Source of the DNA: Tamarix chinensis
Lineage: Eukaryota > Streptophyta > Magnoliopsida > Caryophyllales > Tamaricaceae
Assembly (NCBI GenBank): GCA_030549775.1
Contig: CM060174.1
Location: 53,012,707-53,076,706, forward strand
Length of the DNA stretch: 64,000 bases
Reading direction: 5' to 3'
Shown: positions 11,164 through 24,329 of the stretch, piece by piece
How the letters are laid out: each line of letters begins with the position of its first letter
Numbering within the stretch: position 1 is the stretch's first letter
Notes under the pieces: generated by a model
What the model was told of the DNA's origin: nothing
The model's input: only the letters and a program-made list of their open reading frames with translations
Databases searched by the model: none
Position numbers and translations under genes: made by a program

Positions 11164-11806
11164 TAGGGATGGCAACAGGGCGGATAATACCCAAAACCCG
11201 ACGGATTTTATCTGACGGATATCGAAATGGATAATGATAAACGGATATGGATACGGATATGGGTAATGGTAAAAATTATCCGGCGGATTCAGGTACGGAT
11301 ACGGGTAAGGGGTATCCATATCCGTATCCAACGGATATCCGTTACCCATATCCGTACCCGTTTACCCGTTATATATTTACCATTTTATCCTTAACTTTTT
11401 ATATAAGAATAATTTATAGTTAGAAATTAAATTGTCATTTTACATTTAACTTGGATTTTTTATATATATTTTTATTTTTTAATATCAAAAAATAATTTTG
11501 TAGGTAAATTATATATATTATGACAGGTAAACGAGTACAAAAACGGATAAATGGGTAATTTTAATTCGTCAGATAATGGGTTTGATGTACCCGACGGATA
11601 TCCGTCGGGTAACAATGTCCGTCGGGTAACGATATCCGTCGGGTAACGGATATCCGTCGGGTAACAGATTATCCGTCGGATACTGATATGGGTACAGTAA
11701 CGGATATCCATGCGGGTACGGGTACGGATATGGTTATCAAATTTCTTATCGGGTTTGGGTATGGATAAGGGGTACCCGATCCATACCCGCCCCGTTGCCA
11801 TCCCTA
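11164..11806. mobile_element. hAT-type MITE, 643 bp
   Basis: Terminal inverted repeats begin TAGGGATGGCAAC and end GTTGCCATCCCTA, about 20 bp with few mismatches. The flanks are a perfect 8-bp duplication TTCCTTGT (11156-11163 and 11807-11814), the size made by hAT transposases. There is no transposase. The interior is built from short units of the type GGATATCCGT/CCGTCGGGTAAC on both strands, so it can fold extensively. It sits inside the gypsy LTR. Confidence 0.9.
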
Positions 11807-12099
11807 TTCCTTGTTCTTCCCCAAAATCTGCATTATTCTTCCTAAGTTCTGAAAAATGACTTCACATACAACTTGAGAGGGACTTGTGGTTGTTTTTTTA
11901 GGCTCTTATAGGTGCAAAATGGGCTTCATTTTTTTAGAATTTTTACAGCTAAAATATAAAAGGAAAATAAGTTAAAAAGGGTGGGAAATTAGAGGAAAAA
12001 ACGTGGCTAAAGGTAGCCTATTTTAGGGGTGTTTTGTGGATTAAAAAAAACGGTTGACAAGGTTTACATGGCTTACATGACTAGGCTTTATTAGATGAT
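11807..12099. other. Sequence after the MITE, probably rest of gypsy LTR
   Basis: Non-coding, AT-rich sequence continuing the LTR that the MITE interrupted. No second landmark is visible. Confidence 0.4.
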
Positions 12100-12354
12100 T
12101 AATTATCTATATAAGGAGAGTTTTTTTGGCTCTCAAACTTAGAAAAATTAATGATGAGATTGCGATCATCAAATGAGGATCTCCTACATCATTTAGGTTA
12201 GCAATTAATATCCTAAAATAAAAATTAAGGTTAGACTAAGATTTATGATTAGGGAGTTAGGGTATGATAAAAAAAATTTCCTAAGGTTAGAAATAGGTTA
12301 CGATAATAATTACTCGAGATTAGAGTTAGCTAAAATTTGGGGTATTATAAAAAT
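12100..12354 (-). mobile_element. End fragment of a D-like long LTR
   Basis: The reverse complement from 12354 starts TATAATACCCCAAATTTT and runs into repeated CCCTAACTC / TAACCTTAATTTTTATTT. This matches the corresponding end of LTR D near 46900-47047. Only about 250 bp are recognisable. Confidence 0.5.
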
Positions 12355-13060
12355 ACATATAGGTTATGCCTAATTCCTCTATGCTTATTGAATCTAGTAT
12401 TGTTTTAAATTTTATATTGTTTGTGTCCTAAGTTGTTAGCTTGAAAGTGCCTTATGAAGTTATGTGTGAGAATGTATCATGTATGCTTCATTCTCAATAT
12501 GATTTACTATTATTAGGAATAGATTTCCTAGAGTTTCTTTAGGGCTTTTTTTCTCTTTGCTTATACATGATTGATATTATTATCAGCATAATATTTTATA
12601 ACGTGAGAACGTGTTTATGGGAAGCATACTTATGTGAGATAATTAGGTCTTACTTAGTGCACTAGTTGTATTGATGAAGCATAATTTTAGTTTTTGTAGG
12701 TTCTTGTACTTGGATATATGGGGTTGAGAGTGTTGAATCACTGGTCAACTCAATAGGTATTTTGTTTTAGATCCTTAAGATCTTGCATTCTATTTGGTTT
12801 CAGCTTGTGTTGAGATTTGATAAATCTTTTGATCTTACATTTTTTTTATAGTTTTATAAGTCTTGCATCAGACTTGAATTAGGTGGTAGTCACACTTGAT
12901 TCGTGGGATATGAGTTCACTTTTTAGCCTTACATCTAACATAAGTTAGGTAATAATTATACCTCTCTTATGATGGATGTGGCGATAACACTCTAAATTTA
13001 TTATTTAGATTCAGAAAAACTTCTTGTAAAAAAAAAGTTTATGAAAATTGGGGTATTACA
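12355..13060 (+). mobile_element. 3' end fragment of a long LTR ('G')
   Basis: The last ~110 bp follow the pattern at the end of unit A: a TGTGGCGATAACACTC-like patch, then an A/T stretch, then ATTGGGGTATTACA at 13060. The earlier part is non-coding and unassigned. Confidence 0.5.
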
Positions 13061-13942
13061 ATATAAAGAAGAACTATAATAAGGATTAAGAAGATATTAA
13101 AGGAATTAAGAACGAAGCTTAAAAATATCAAACAAAAATGAGGGAGGATCATGATTGTGAGTCAAGAAAAAGAAGGCACAAATCAATACTTCAAAAAGTT
13201 TAGCAAAGAAATAAAACTTAGGAAAGTGCAGTGATTTGTGTGGGGGAATGAAATCATATATCACACTCCCCCAACCCTTCTTAATCACCACATGTAAGGA
13301 AGAGAGAGAAAGAGAAGTTTATGATGATGGGTGGAGTGTAAGGACAAGAGTGTAAGATAATCCCATGATGAAATAAGAGATAAGGGATGATAAATCTATA
13401 CAAAGTTAGGTAATGAAAGGTGGAAACAACATCTTTCCATGATACATGAGTGATTGGTGACATAGGAGAGTGGAAAGGTAGTTTGATGAGAAAATTATAT
13501 CAAAAGTTCCTTTGAGAAATTTTTGGCTAAATAAAATTGAAAACAAAATCCAAAAATTATGAAAATAATCCCACAACACAAAGATATGATCACTAGCATG
13601 AACATATCATCATTTTCAGGATTTCATGATCATTAGATCGTTTTTTGAAACAAAATGAGGAAGATACTAGAAATCCCAGCAAATTAAGTTGAGTTGTTCT
13701 ACAAAATTAGTTGACTTCACTAGTTAACTGGTTATCCTTACTAGTAAACAATTGTTCTTGGAATGAAAATATAAGGTCTAAGATGAACAACTTTACTAGT
13801 TTTAGGTATGAAAAGTTGAATGGTATTCATGAAGCTCACATTTTCACACATTCCCAAGTTATTCCCCACAATCAAACTTGTTTTATACATATTAAACATA
13901 TAATTTAAAAATACTTTGAAGGGTTTTAGTATAGGACATTAT
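13061..13942. other. Non-coding sequence before LTR E
   Basis: Purine-rich then AT-rich. It may be degraded LTR in the opposite direction. No gene, tRNA or repeat with clear edges was seen. Confidence 0.35.
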
Positions 13943-16900
13943 TGTAATACCCCATCTTTTTGTAAAGTGATGAATGAGAAATTATGTCAATTTCTGGTGT
14001 TTGATTTTGATTTTAGATTATGATTGGGTTTGATGTAAAGTTGGGTTTAAAATGAGTTTGGAAAAATAAATTAAATAAGTTTTTTAGGCGAAGTAATTGA
14101 TTCGTTTGTCATTTTAGTAAAATGGTTTGTACTCGACCAAATAGATTGTTCGGTTAAGGAATCGTTCGATAGGTATAAAGAATAGTTGACTCATGGGCCA
14201 AACTGATTGACTGATTTGTCAAGTTGGGAATATTTTTAAAACTTAATGTTTTGAGAAAATTTCTTACATTGTAATAGAACCTTGTTAACCCAAGCTGAAT
14301 TGTTCTTATAATATTCTTAACCTTTTTCATGATACATTTAGCTCAAAAATATAACCTCGGATAGATCTAAGGAGTTGATTGGGATAATTGAGGGGGGAGG
14401 GAGACGACCTCAACTTTGTTTTCTTCCACCTCAACACATTTTTGAGATCATTACTTCCATCTCAAACTAGATTATCCTTAGTTGGGAGATTCCTTCCATG
14501 CCAACCTTCAATTTCCCCTCTTATGTATTGCATTTTTGGACAAATTGACCTTTCCTCCTCTAGAATAACCATTTGAGCTCTAGAGGATAGGTTAACATAT
14601 CTTGGACAAACTTGCCTGTTTAACTAGAATTCACATGGTAAGAATTAGGGTTTTTTGATCTGTTCTAATTTGCATCAATTTGGTGGCAATAATTAACCCT
14701 GACAATCCCTTTAATTCATCTTTCTTTTAGCCACTGAAATACTTAACTCTCTACCATTCACCTTCTCCCTTTTTCACTTCAAGCCCTATAGTCGAATTCA
14801 TCTTACTCTTCTGATCTTTTTTCTGACTCCCTCTTATTTTAATTGTTAGGCAATAATGAGTTAGATTTAAGAAAAGGTTAAGTGGTTTAGTATATTTACT
14901 CTCTATTTTTCCTTTAGGTGTGGTATGTTCATTCTATCCTTTCTAATTCAAGTCTGAATTTATTTATTCACGAATTTCTAAGTTAAACTTGTTCTTTTTA
15001 AGGTTTTGAAAGTTGAGGATTTCACAGATTGAGTGTTATTGTTTAAGGAAAGTTTTTCCTACATCAAGTAAGCTATTCTTGCTTCTAAAATATTATATAA
15101 TTAAGCTTACATGATATGAAACTCTTTATGTTTGATATTACATGTTGGCATGAATATATAGCTTACAAAACTAGATTTGGATGGTTAGAATGTGTATTTT
15201 GAGTGAAAAGCATGAATCTCGAGGAAAGATTGGGTTGTGATGATTAATGATAAAATGGCAATTGAAGTAAGCTAAAAATGTGTTATGTGATGTTAGAACA
15301 TGTTTTAATGTGGTATGATAAAGAATTATAAGCATGATTTGTATGAAAATGATGGTTTGGTGTTGTTGGAGGGAAAAACTAATAGATTAGTTAGGTCAAA
15401 CAGATCAAATGGTTCTTAGAACAGTCGAAATGTTGACCTAACCCATCGATTGGTAAGCTTACAAAGATCTTGGTCATCCTCTATGCTTAAAACTATTAGC
15501 TAGTTGGGTAGAACTGATAGACTAGCCTATGAAAAGTCGACTAGTTTGCCCAAATCGATCGATTTGGGGAAAAGCATGGTTTGGTCGAGCCAAATAGATC
15601 AATTGGTAAGCTAAAACTAATCATCTAGTTGGCCCAAATAGATTGATTGGTTCGTGTGATTTTGTTCTTCTCAGTTTGGATACATTTTGAGGTTATGCAT
15701 AGGACTATTATATGCATATTTAATGGATAAAATACATATATTATCATGGATCAATGACCTAATGATTATATTAAATGTACCATGATTTATGACATACTCA
15801 ATAGGTATTATAAAGGCTTAAAGGGTGTACCACACATGAAATGTGATGGTTCTTGAGAAATAGGGTGGTTAAATAAGGAATGTGCATGAATGGAATAACA
15901 TAATGGGCATAATTAAGATTGGACAAGCATAAATAAAAATTCCACACTTGTTGGAGGATGTAAAGGATTAATATGGAAGAGATATGGGAATGTCTTAGTT
16001 ACTCTTTGTATGGACATTGTGTGATCATGTAACCTCATGAATAATATATTAATCACATAAAGTGGAAGACAATCGAGCTGTGTATAGGTCTGGGTTACCT
16101 AATCCTCGATTAGCTATTAAGGGTTAGTTTGCCTTTGAGCATTTATTAGTTTTTTTGGGCTTTCCCTTCGAACTGGATCTTAGTAGATCTCGGTGCCTTA
16201 CCTACTTTAGACATTAATGATGTAGGGTATCGATAATAGAGGGTTTGGTTACCTAGGTAGTTGGCTTTAGTCTGGACTTATGTCCATATTGGTTGGCTTT
16301 GGCTTGGACTTATGTCCATTGTGGTTAGCTTTGGCCTAGACTTTTGTCCATTGTGCTTATTGGCTTCGGCTTGGACTTTATGTCCCTTGGTTTGGATAGG
16401 CTTCCATAGTATGTGAGACCATGGATTGGTACATAGTCTATCGCTTGATAATGTATAATTGGATAATGTTTAGAATGAATGGTTAGATGGTAATAATGGT
16501 AAAACGTTGGAATAAATACTTGGCTAATTATTTGAATGAATAACTGGAATGATTAACTGGTTGATGACCTACATAAGTAAATGAATAAGAAAATGGTAAT
16601 ATCTAATTGGTTGAGCAAGTTGGAAAATAAACCCTAGTGTTCATACAAATAATCTTTCTAGTATGTGTGTGTGATTACCTATGATATTGTACTATAATAA
16701 TGAGCATGATACATTCTGAGTTGCTTGAGTTATATATAATAGTGAATCCTGATGCATTACTACACTTATTTATATGGCATTAGCATGAAAATCGTTAAGT
16801 ATGATTTCCATGTCATGATTGGACTTGTTTGCTTGTGACTTTTGTTGAGGAGATAACTTATCTTACTCAATACGTAGTGTACTGATGTGCCCATTTTCAT

Positions 16901-17097
16901 GGTCACCTGCTCATTCCCACTAGTAGAGAGCCATGTATAGGTTTTTGGGGATGACCAACAGTGGACCTACCTTATCTTGGGTTTGAGGTTTGAAAATGTA
17001 GACATCTGAAGGTTTTATGCGGTCTATGATAGACCATGGTTTTAGGGTCATGCCCTAACTTGTTTCTACTATTATAGCCCCGTATTCTTAACTTATC

Positions 17098-18107
17098 TAT
17101 AATACCCCAAAAATTTCAAAAACCTATATTTTAATAAATAACTTTATTTGAAATAAAATTAGCTTGTAAAATTATTTATTTTAATTATTTTATGGATTTT
17201 AGAGTATGTAAATTTAGATAAGAGTATTTAATAAATTAAAAATAAATATTTGGCTATTTATCATATTGTTTTATTTAAATAATTTTCCAAACTAATATTT
17301 TACCCACTTTATCCTTTTTAAATTAATATTTTAGATTATAATGAATTAAATTATTAAACTAAATAATTTATCAAGAATATTACATTTTTTGATTTTATAA
17401 ATTATTTTATTTTATTTTTCCCCATTTTCCATTCCCTTTTCCCCTTTTTCCTTTCCTTCTCTTCTTTTTCCCTTTCCCCCCTCCCTTGGGCCGCCCGGCC
17501 AGGCCAATCCTCCCCTACGCATTGGGCCTTCGGCCCACCTCCTCCCTTCTCTCCCTCGCGCACCGCCCAGCATGCCCATCCCAGCTGCCCTCCTTTATTT
17601 TTTTCCTGGACCGGCCGGCTCTCTTCTTTCCTACGCCGGTCCAGCCGCCCGCCAGCCTTCTCCTTCTCCTCTCTTCTTCTCCCACGCCCAACCACCAGTT
17701 CTGCCATGGTCGAGCATCCGGTTGCCTGCAACTGTCGCCACCTGCCATCACCACCAACCTCCCTCTCCCTCTCTCTCTTCCCCGTCATTTTCTTTCCTTT
17801 TTCGAGCCAAACCGGCTCTTGGACCACACCCCGCGTGACCCTCTCCCTTTCCTTCTTCTTTCCCCTCTTTCCCCTGCCACCCGACCAACCCTGCAACCTG
17901 CAGCACCAATCGCCGGCCAGCCTTGCCCCCTCTCTTCCTCCTCTTCTCTTTCTCCATCTCCCGAGCCCTTCATTCCCCACATTTTTTAGCCTTCTCCTTT
18001 CCCCGAGCTCCCTCTTCTCTCCTTTCTTCCCCCTCCATTTCTTCCCTGGTTTTTGATCACCGCCGCCCACCGCCGCTTCCAGCCGCCGAAACTGACCCAT
18101 GCGCTGC
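17098..18107 (+). repeat. First copy of a 1,010-bp tandem duplication in unit A
   Basis: 17098-18107 repeats as 18108 to about 19117. Both copies start with the LTR terminus, run through an AT-rich stretch, then the CT-rich block to TTGATCACNNCCGCCCA. By eye they agree at most positions with small indels. The second copy then continues into the rest of the LTR. Confidence 0.88.
17402..18070. repeat. Pyrimidine-rich block, copy 1
   Basis: Strongly CT-skewed with CpG-containing patches. Several overlapping long frames on both strands (proline/serine-rich one way, arginine/glycine-rich the other) arise from composition alone and are not genes. Confidence 0.8.
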
Positions 18108-18419
18108 TGTAATCCCCCAAAATTTTCAAAAAACCTATATTTTAATAAATAACTTTATTTGAAATAAAATTTGCTTGTAAAATTATTTATTTTAATTATT
18201 TTATGGATTTTAGAGCATGTAAATTTGGATAAGAGTATTTAACAAATTAAAAATAAATATTTTGCTATTTATCATATTATTTTATTGAAATAATTTTCCA
18301 AACTAATATTTTACCAACTTTATCCTTTTTAAACTAATATATTAGATTATAATGAATTAAATTATTTAATTAAATAATTTATCAAGAATATTACATTTTA
18401 TGATTTTTTAAATGAATTT

Positions 18420-19690
18420 ACTTTATTTCCCTATTTTTCCCCATTTCCCTTTTTACCCTTTTCCCCTTTTTTCCTTTCCTCCTCTTCTTTTACCCTTTTC
18501 TCCCTCCCTTGGGCTGCCTAGCTAGGCCAGCCTCCCCTACGTGCTTGGGCCAGGCCCGTTCCCGTCCCCCATCTCCTCCTTGTGCCCGCCCAGCATGTCC
18601 AGCCCGCCTCTCCTTTATTTTTTTTCTCCTTGGACCGGCCGACTCTCTTCTTTTCCTGCGCTAGTCCAGCCGCCCAGCACCTCTCCTCCCTTTCTTCCTT
18701 CTCCCACGCCCGACCACTAGTGTTGTCATGGTCGAGCGTCCGGCCGCCTGCAACTGCCGCCTCCTGCCATCACCATCTACCTCCCTCTCCCTCTCTCTCT
18801 TCCCCCGTCATTTTCTTTCCTTTTTTTGAGCCAAACCGGCTCTTGGACCACACCCCGCATGACCCTCTCCCTATCCTTCTTCTCCCCCCTCTTTCCCCTA
18901 CCACCCGACCAGCCCTGCAACCTACAGCAGCGATCGCTGGCCAGCCCTACCCCCTCTCTTCTCCCTCTTCTTTTTCTTCATCCCTCCAACCTTCATTTCC
19001 CACATTTTTTCAAGCATCTCCTCTTCCCCCGAGCTCCCTCCTCTCTCCTTCCTTCTTCCCCATTTTCTCCTGGTTATTGATCACAACCGCCCATCGTCGC
19101 TTGCACCACCACGCCCAGCCACTGCGCCGCCTTCTGCCACCACCTACTACCACCCTACACCACCACGAGACCCCCCAAGCCCTTAGAGCCCTGCACTTCC
19201 TCCCTTCTCCACCCCTTTTCTTTTCTCCCCATTTTCCCCCTTACCGTCGAGCCACCTGCAACCGCCACTTCCGCCATCGTCCGGCCACCTCTGTAGCCAC
19301 CCAACCCACCGTTCGACACCCTACAACCCCCTTTACAATCGCCATGCATCAGTTGGCCGAAAACAGCCCTTGAACCCCTTCATTTTTCCCTCTCCTTTTC
19401 CTTCCTTCACAACTCCTCCACCTCGACCCTTCTCGGTAGCCAACTTTGCCGCCTTGCCACCGCCGTCTCCACAGCCCTATGCCTCCGTGAAACCACCCTT
19501 AGCCTCCACCTACACCCCCTATTCACTTCCGCACCATTCCCTTGCCATAGAACCTCCCCTAACTACCTTCTTTTCTAGCCCAAAGACCCCAACCCGAAAA
19601 TGGCTTATTTTTCTCCCTTCACCCTCTTTGAGCCCTTTTTGCCCCATGGTTTTGCATGAGACTCGCGCTGCTCATGCAGCGTGAGCTCCC
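18420..19690. repeat. Pyrimidine-rich block, copy 2
   Basis: Same composition and order as copy 1, but about 600 bp longer. The 263-residue forward frame at 18582-19373 is Pro/Ser/His-rich, has no family resemblance, and is not conserved in frame with copy 1. Confidence 0.8.
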
Positions 19691-20324
19691 CCTTATTTTG
19701 AAACTCATTTGGTTAAATTTTGAGGTATATACATATTTAATTAAAGTGTATTATTATTAAATAAATTTGTTTTATAAAGTTTTATCCTTTAATTTCTTAC
19801 TTCTAACCTAATAATGATTAATATTATTTTTAGGTGTTGAGTTGCTAATTATGCTTGGTAAGATCTGATATTTTGCGAGATTAAGGTAACCGTTAATCCT
19901 CCCTTAAATACATGGAAAAACGTATGCTAGCACATTAGGGATTTTGGTATGATTTTATGTATGTTTTGTGAGCCTAACATGTTATATAAATGGTTGATTA
20001 CATTGATTGAAAGAAAAAGGGAAATGCATGATAGCTTTTGTGCCATGTGTAGGTATGATAATTAAGGAAGAAGTTGATTATTGATGGAAATGTTAAATGC
20101 TTGTTTATGATGTATTATGTTGCTAATGCATGAATGATATTATTGTCTAAGGGTATTTTAGTAATTATACTTATGAAGTATGTGATCTAATTTATGTAGT
20201 TGCTAATGAGTATTATATTGAATAATGACAAGTTAGTGGACTTAGATGATAAGAATGAAGTATTAATATCATTCTTTTATGTAGTGTTGGTAAATTCATA
20301 AAAATGGTGAATAAAGGGGTTGAG

Positions 20325-21640
20325 TGGAAATTTTGTAAGAAAAAAGGGTTCTTTGGTAATTTAAAAAGAAAGGGGTTAAATGATAATTTATAAGTAAAGG
20401 ATAAAATTGTAAGTTGTGAGAAAGAAGGGTATTATGGTAATTTTTGAGATAAAAGAATAATATGGTAATTTTATGATTGAATGACCAAATGATAATTTTA
20501 TAAGTAAAGGGGTATTATAGTAATTTTTGGAGAAAAGGGTAAAGCGGTAATTTTGGAGTCGAGGGGCGATATAGTAATTTTATAAGTAAGTGGTAAGAAT
20601 GGTAATTTTGGAAGTAGGGGTAAAATAGTAATTTTGGATGAAGAAGGGCATTATGGTAATTTTGGAGGTAGAGGGGCAAAATCGTAATTTCATAAGTAAA
20701 GGGTAATATGGTAAATTTTATAAGTGAATGGTGAAGTGGTAATTTATAAGTAAGGGGGTAATATGGTAATTTGGAAAAGAAGGGAAAAATGGTAATTATG
20801 TAAGGAAAGATAAAGATGGTAATCTTGGATGTGAAAGGGTAAAATAGTAATTTGTAAAGTAAAAGGGGTATGGTGGTAATTTTCATAAATAAAAGGATAT
20901 TATGGTAATTTGAAAGTAAGGGGTAAAAGGGTAATTTTGTAAATAAAGGGATATTAGGGTAAACTTGGGAGTAAGGGGTAACTTGGTAATTATGATAACG
21001 ACGAAAGATAATTTAGTAATTAAATTATGATTGTAGAAGGGCAAAGGGATAAGTATGATACTAGAGAAGGGTAACTTGGTAAATTAACCAATTAAAGGGC
21101 AATATAATAATTATAAATATGGAGAAGGGTAAATTAATAATTATAAATATGGAGAAGGGTAGAATGGTAATTATGACAATGGAAAGGATAAATTGGTAAT
21201 TTAATCAACTAAGGGGAAATTTGGTATTTATGATGATGGAGAAGGGTAATTTAGAAATTTATCTAACTAAAGGGGCAAATCGGTAATTTAAGCGGCTAAA
21301 GGATAAAGTGATAATTATTTAACCAACTAAAGGGGTAAAATAGTAATCATGATAATGAAGGAGGGTAATTTAGTAATTTATCCAACTCGAGGGCAGTTTT
21401 GTAATTATAACAAAGGAGAAGGGCGATTTGGTAATATAACCAACCAAATGGGAAATATGATAAGTGTAGTAATTATGAGGGGTGAATGGTGATCTAAAAA
21501 GTGTAGGAGACAATTTGGTAATCTAAAGTGGACAAGGGGTAATTTGGTAATTATGCAACCTTAAGGGTAATATGGTAATTTATCAAGTAAGGAATGGATA
21601 CTTAGTAATTATATAAGTAAGGGGTTAAGGAGTAATTTTT
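20325..21640. repeat. GGTAATTTTGG-type degenerate minisatellite (unit A)
   Basis: About 1.3 kb of irregular units of roughly 25-35 bp. Most have the form AAGGGGTAAAATGGTAATTT with substitutions, near-continuous. The counterpart in unit C is 42960-44250 (complement: ACCATTTTACCCTTTAATTA). Confidence 0.9.
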
Positions 21641-22302
21641 ACCTAACATATTGTTATGATTGTGGAACATTATGATATGATTCAAATAATGCTGATTAGC
21701 CAAGTAAGAGTATTTGATAATTAGTATGGCCTTAATGGTTTCTCTGTGATATCCTGGATAATCATCTGAATAAGAAATGATTAATGATATCATAACAATT
21801 GAAAGTGAATAAGTATCGAATTATCGTGTTTTTTTGTGATCACCTTAATTAAGACACTATTACTTAAAGTGAAAGACCTCGAGATCGGGAATGGTGACTC
21901 CTTAGGGGTCGCTACCCTAAGGACGCGGTTTAGTCCACAATTATTCTAGTATTTGCTGGTGTGCCTTTGTGCCCCAGCCAGACCCTATATCTTACTCTTT
22001 CTAGCTCTACGGACCTAGTTAGGGGGTATGCATACTTATGGATTAGGTGTCCTTGTCGGTAAGGTACTGAGTTAGCTTTATGCACCAATACGACCAGGGT
22101 ACCTTTGTGTTCTTGGGTTTGTGGTTGAAGGGTACTGAGTAGCTGATATGCACCGGTACGACCGGTGTACCGTTGTGTCCCGGGTTATTGAGCTCCCGTT
22201 CGAGGCAAATAAATATGATTGATGTGCTGATTAAAGAAAGGAAAGATACTATTATTGAAAGTGGAATATTAATGAGTCGGGCCCAGAAGATTATGATATT
22301 GA

Positions 22303-22690
22303 GTATCGGTCCACCGGTTATAATAGTGGCCAAGAGCGTTGTGCCTTGGGTGATGATTCTCTATATATCCCGGTCCACCGGTTATAATAGTGGCCAAGAG
22401 CGTTGTGCCCTGGATGATGATTTTACATATATTCCGGTCCACCGGCAATAATAGTGGGGGTCCCGAGCTCAATAAAATCAGTTATGTATGTGAATAAGAT
22501 TTGGAAAAATACTAATCACTTATAGTGGAACACCATGTGAGTCGGGGCCAGACCAGTCCATCGGCAAATAATAGTTGTCAGGTGCATTCTACCCTGTGTG
22601 TTTACCTTCCGGTCCACCGGCAATAATAGTGGTCAGAGGTGTTCCGCCCTGTGTGTTTACTTCCGGTCCACCGGCTATAATAGTGGGGTT
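22303..22690. repeat. CCGGTCCACCGG palindromic array (unit A)
   Basis: Five or more repeats of CGGTCCACCGGTTATAATAG with 60-70 bp periods, followed by TGGCCAAGAGCGTTGTGCCC or TCAGAGGTGTTCCGCCC. Related, weaker units begin near 22080. Confidence 0.9.
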
Positions 22691-23599
22691 CTCGTACTCA
22701 CATGGATATATAATATGAGATTGATGGAATGATGACGGAATAATGGCTTAAGGCCTGAATATATTGATTTTATCCTATTATATGGCTTAAGGCCCAAAAG
22801 TATCGATTGTGAATCATAACTTGTTATATGTGTGATTGTTATGTATGCACCCTGTTTCCATCTGTACATAGTTTGCATTATGTGTTGCATCGCGGGCCTG
22901 TCTTTAAGTGTGGTATTAAAGGGTTGCTCATGTAACACCCCCAAATTTACTACTGAAAAATTTCGTTTAAATCAAAAGGTTTAGCGGAAGCGGGATAATT
23001 AAAACCGTAAACTTGGGGGTATTACCGCCACACTTAGTACCAGACCGGTTCATTCCTACCGTTCTGATACTAAGTGCTAAGGCTAAACTAAGCAATCATT
23101 AAGTAAGAGTCATCAAAACATAGGTCCATAGTTAACATAGACCATTCACGGAAACCATGAGTCAACAACAGTTAAAATATCGTTTAGGAATACAACTTAG
23201 AGTACGGTTTCAAAATAAGAAGCATAGTACGAAATATAGCCAAATAAAACAGATCCCAAGGGACCAATATCCGGATCGCCTACTCACTCAAGCCAAACCT
23301 TCCATCCCACAATTTGTAACCGATCAAACCTGCATAGGAGGTCTGCTCCCCACCATTGGTGGATCATCACAGGACCCATTCAATCCAAGTAGTATCAGTA
23401 CGGGTCCAATACTGAGTAAGGGCGCTGGTGCGCTAAGGCCAAGCATACAATCATACCACATAACATACATAGCACAATCATATAGACAACATGCGATAAC
23501 CCGCAAGATAAGGCTTGAGTACTTTCCGATGACTTATTCTTATTTCTCATTAATAATAATACGTTCATTCCACACATATTCTTTAATAGTCCGTGTGAG

Positions 23600-23930
23600 T
23601 GCGGGAACTCCACTATTATAGCCGGTGGAATGGTCACGAGGGCCATGCCCTGCCACTATTATAGCCTGTGGACCGGTCACGAGGGTAACATACCCTGCCA
23701 CTATTATTTGCCGGTGGACCGGTCTGGCCCCGACTCACAAGGTGTTCCAGTGTAAATATTTGTATCTTTCCCAGGTCTTATCATCATTCTGATTAGTTTG
23801 TTGAGCACGGAATCCCCCACTATTATAGCCGGTGGAACGGTCACGAGGGCCATGCCCTGCCACTATTATAGCCGGTGGACCGGTCACGAGGGTAACATAC
23901 CCTGCCACTATTATTTGCCGGTGGACCGGT
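23600..23930. repeat. CCGGTGGACCGGT array (unit B)
   Basis: Six or so units of CACTATTATAGCCGGTGGA separated by CCGGTCACGAGGG(CC/TAAC)ATGCCCTG. It is the reverse-complement form of the array in unit A. Confidence 0.88.
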
Positions 23931-24329
23931 TTGGGTCCGGCTCAACATCTTTCTCTGTAAGTAGTTAATGTCTTAACATATCTTATTCAAAAGGTTTTCA
24001 CCAAGGATACGCATAAATCATTCTCTCTATGCTTTACACATCGCAACCAATAAAATTCTGCATTCATAACTACCCTTTAATCGATAATACACATGATAAC
24101 GCCAAACAACTCTAAGCAGTCATAACCAACCCTAATTGTCCACACCAACCCGTGGTTAACCACTCTCATCCCTATTCTACCATAACCACCGTACTTAGCC
24201 ATCCCAAACCTTAATTATCCTCAACAGTCACAATTAGTTACTCCATCCCTTCTTAATCACAACGCCCCAGAGTTAATCACTCCAAATCCTGATTCCATAC
24301 GATCATTAACTCCTATGCAAAACCCTAAT

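Noticed and set aside
17402..18100. A 232-residue reverse frame and overlapping forward frames as a gene
   Set aside because: Open on both strands because of skewed CT/GA composition. No domains, not conserved in frame in the second copy, and inside an LTR.
18582..19684. Pro/Ser-rich 263-residue and 104-residue forward frames
   Set aside because: Low complexity, no family resemblance, and the equivalent blocks in B and C are not open in the same way.
22303..22690. CRISPR-like array (repeats with similar spacing)
   Set aside because: Plant nuclear context, spacers that are themselves related, and the same array in other LTR copies.
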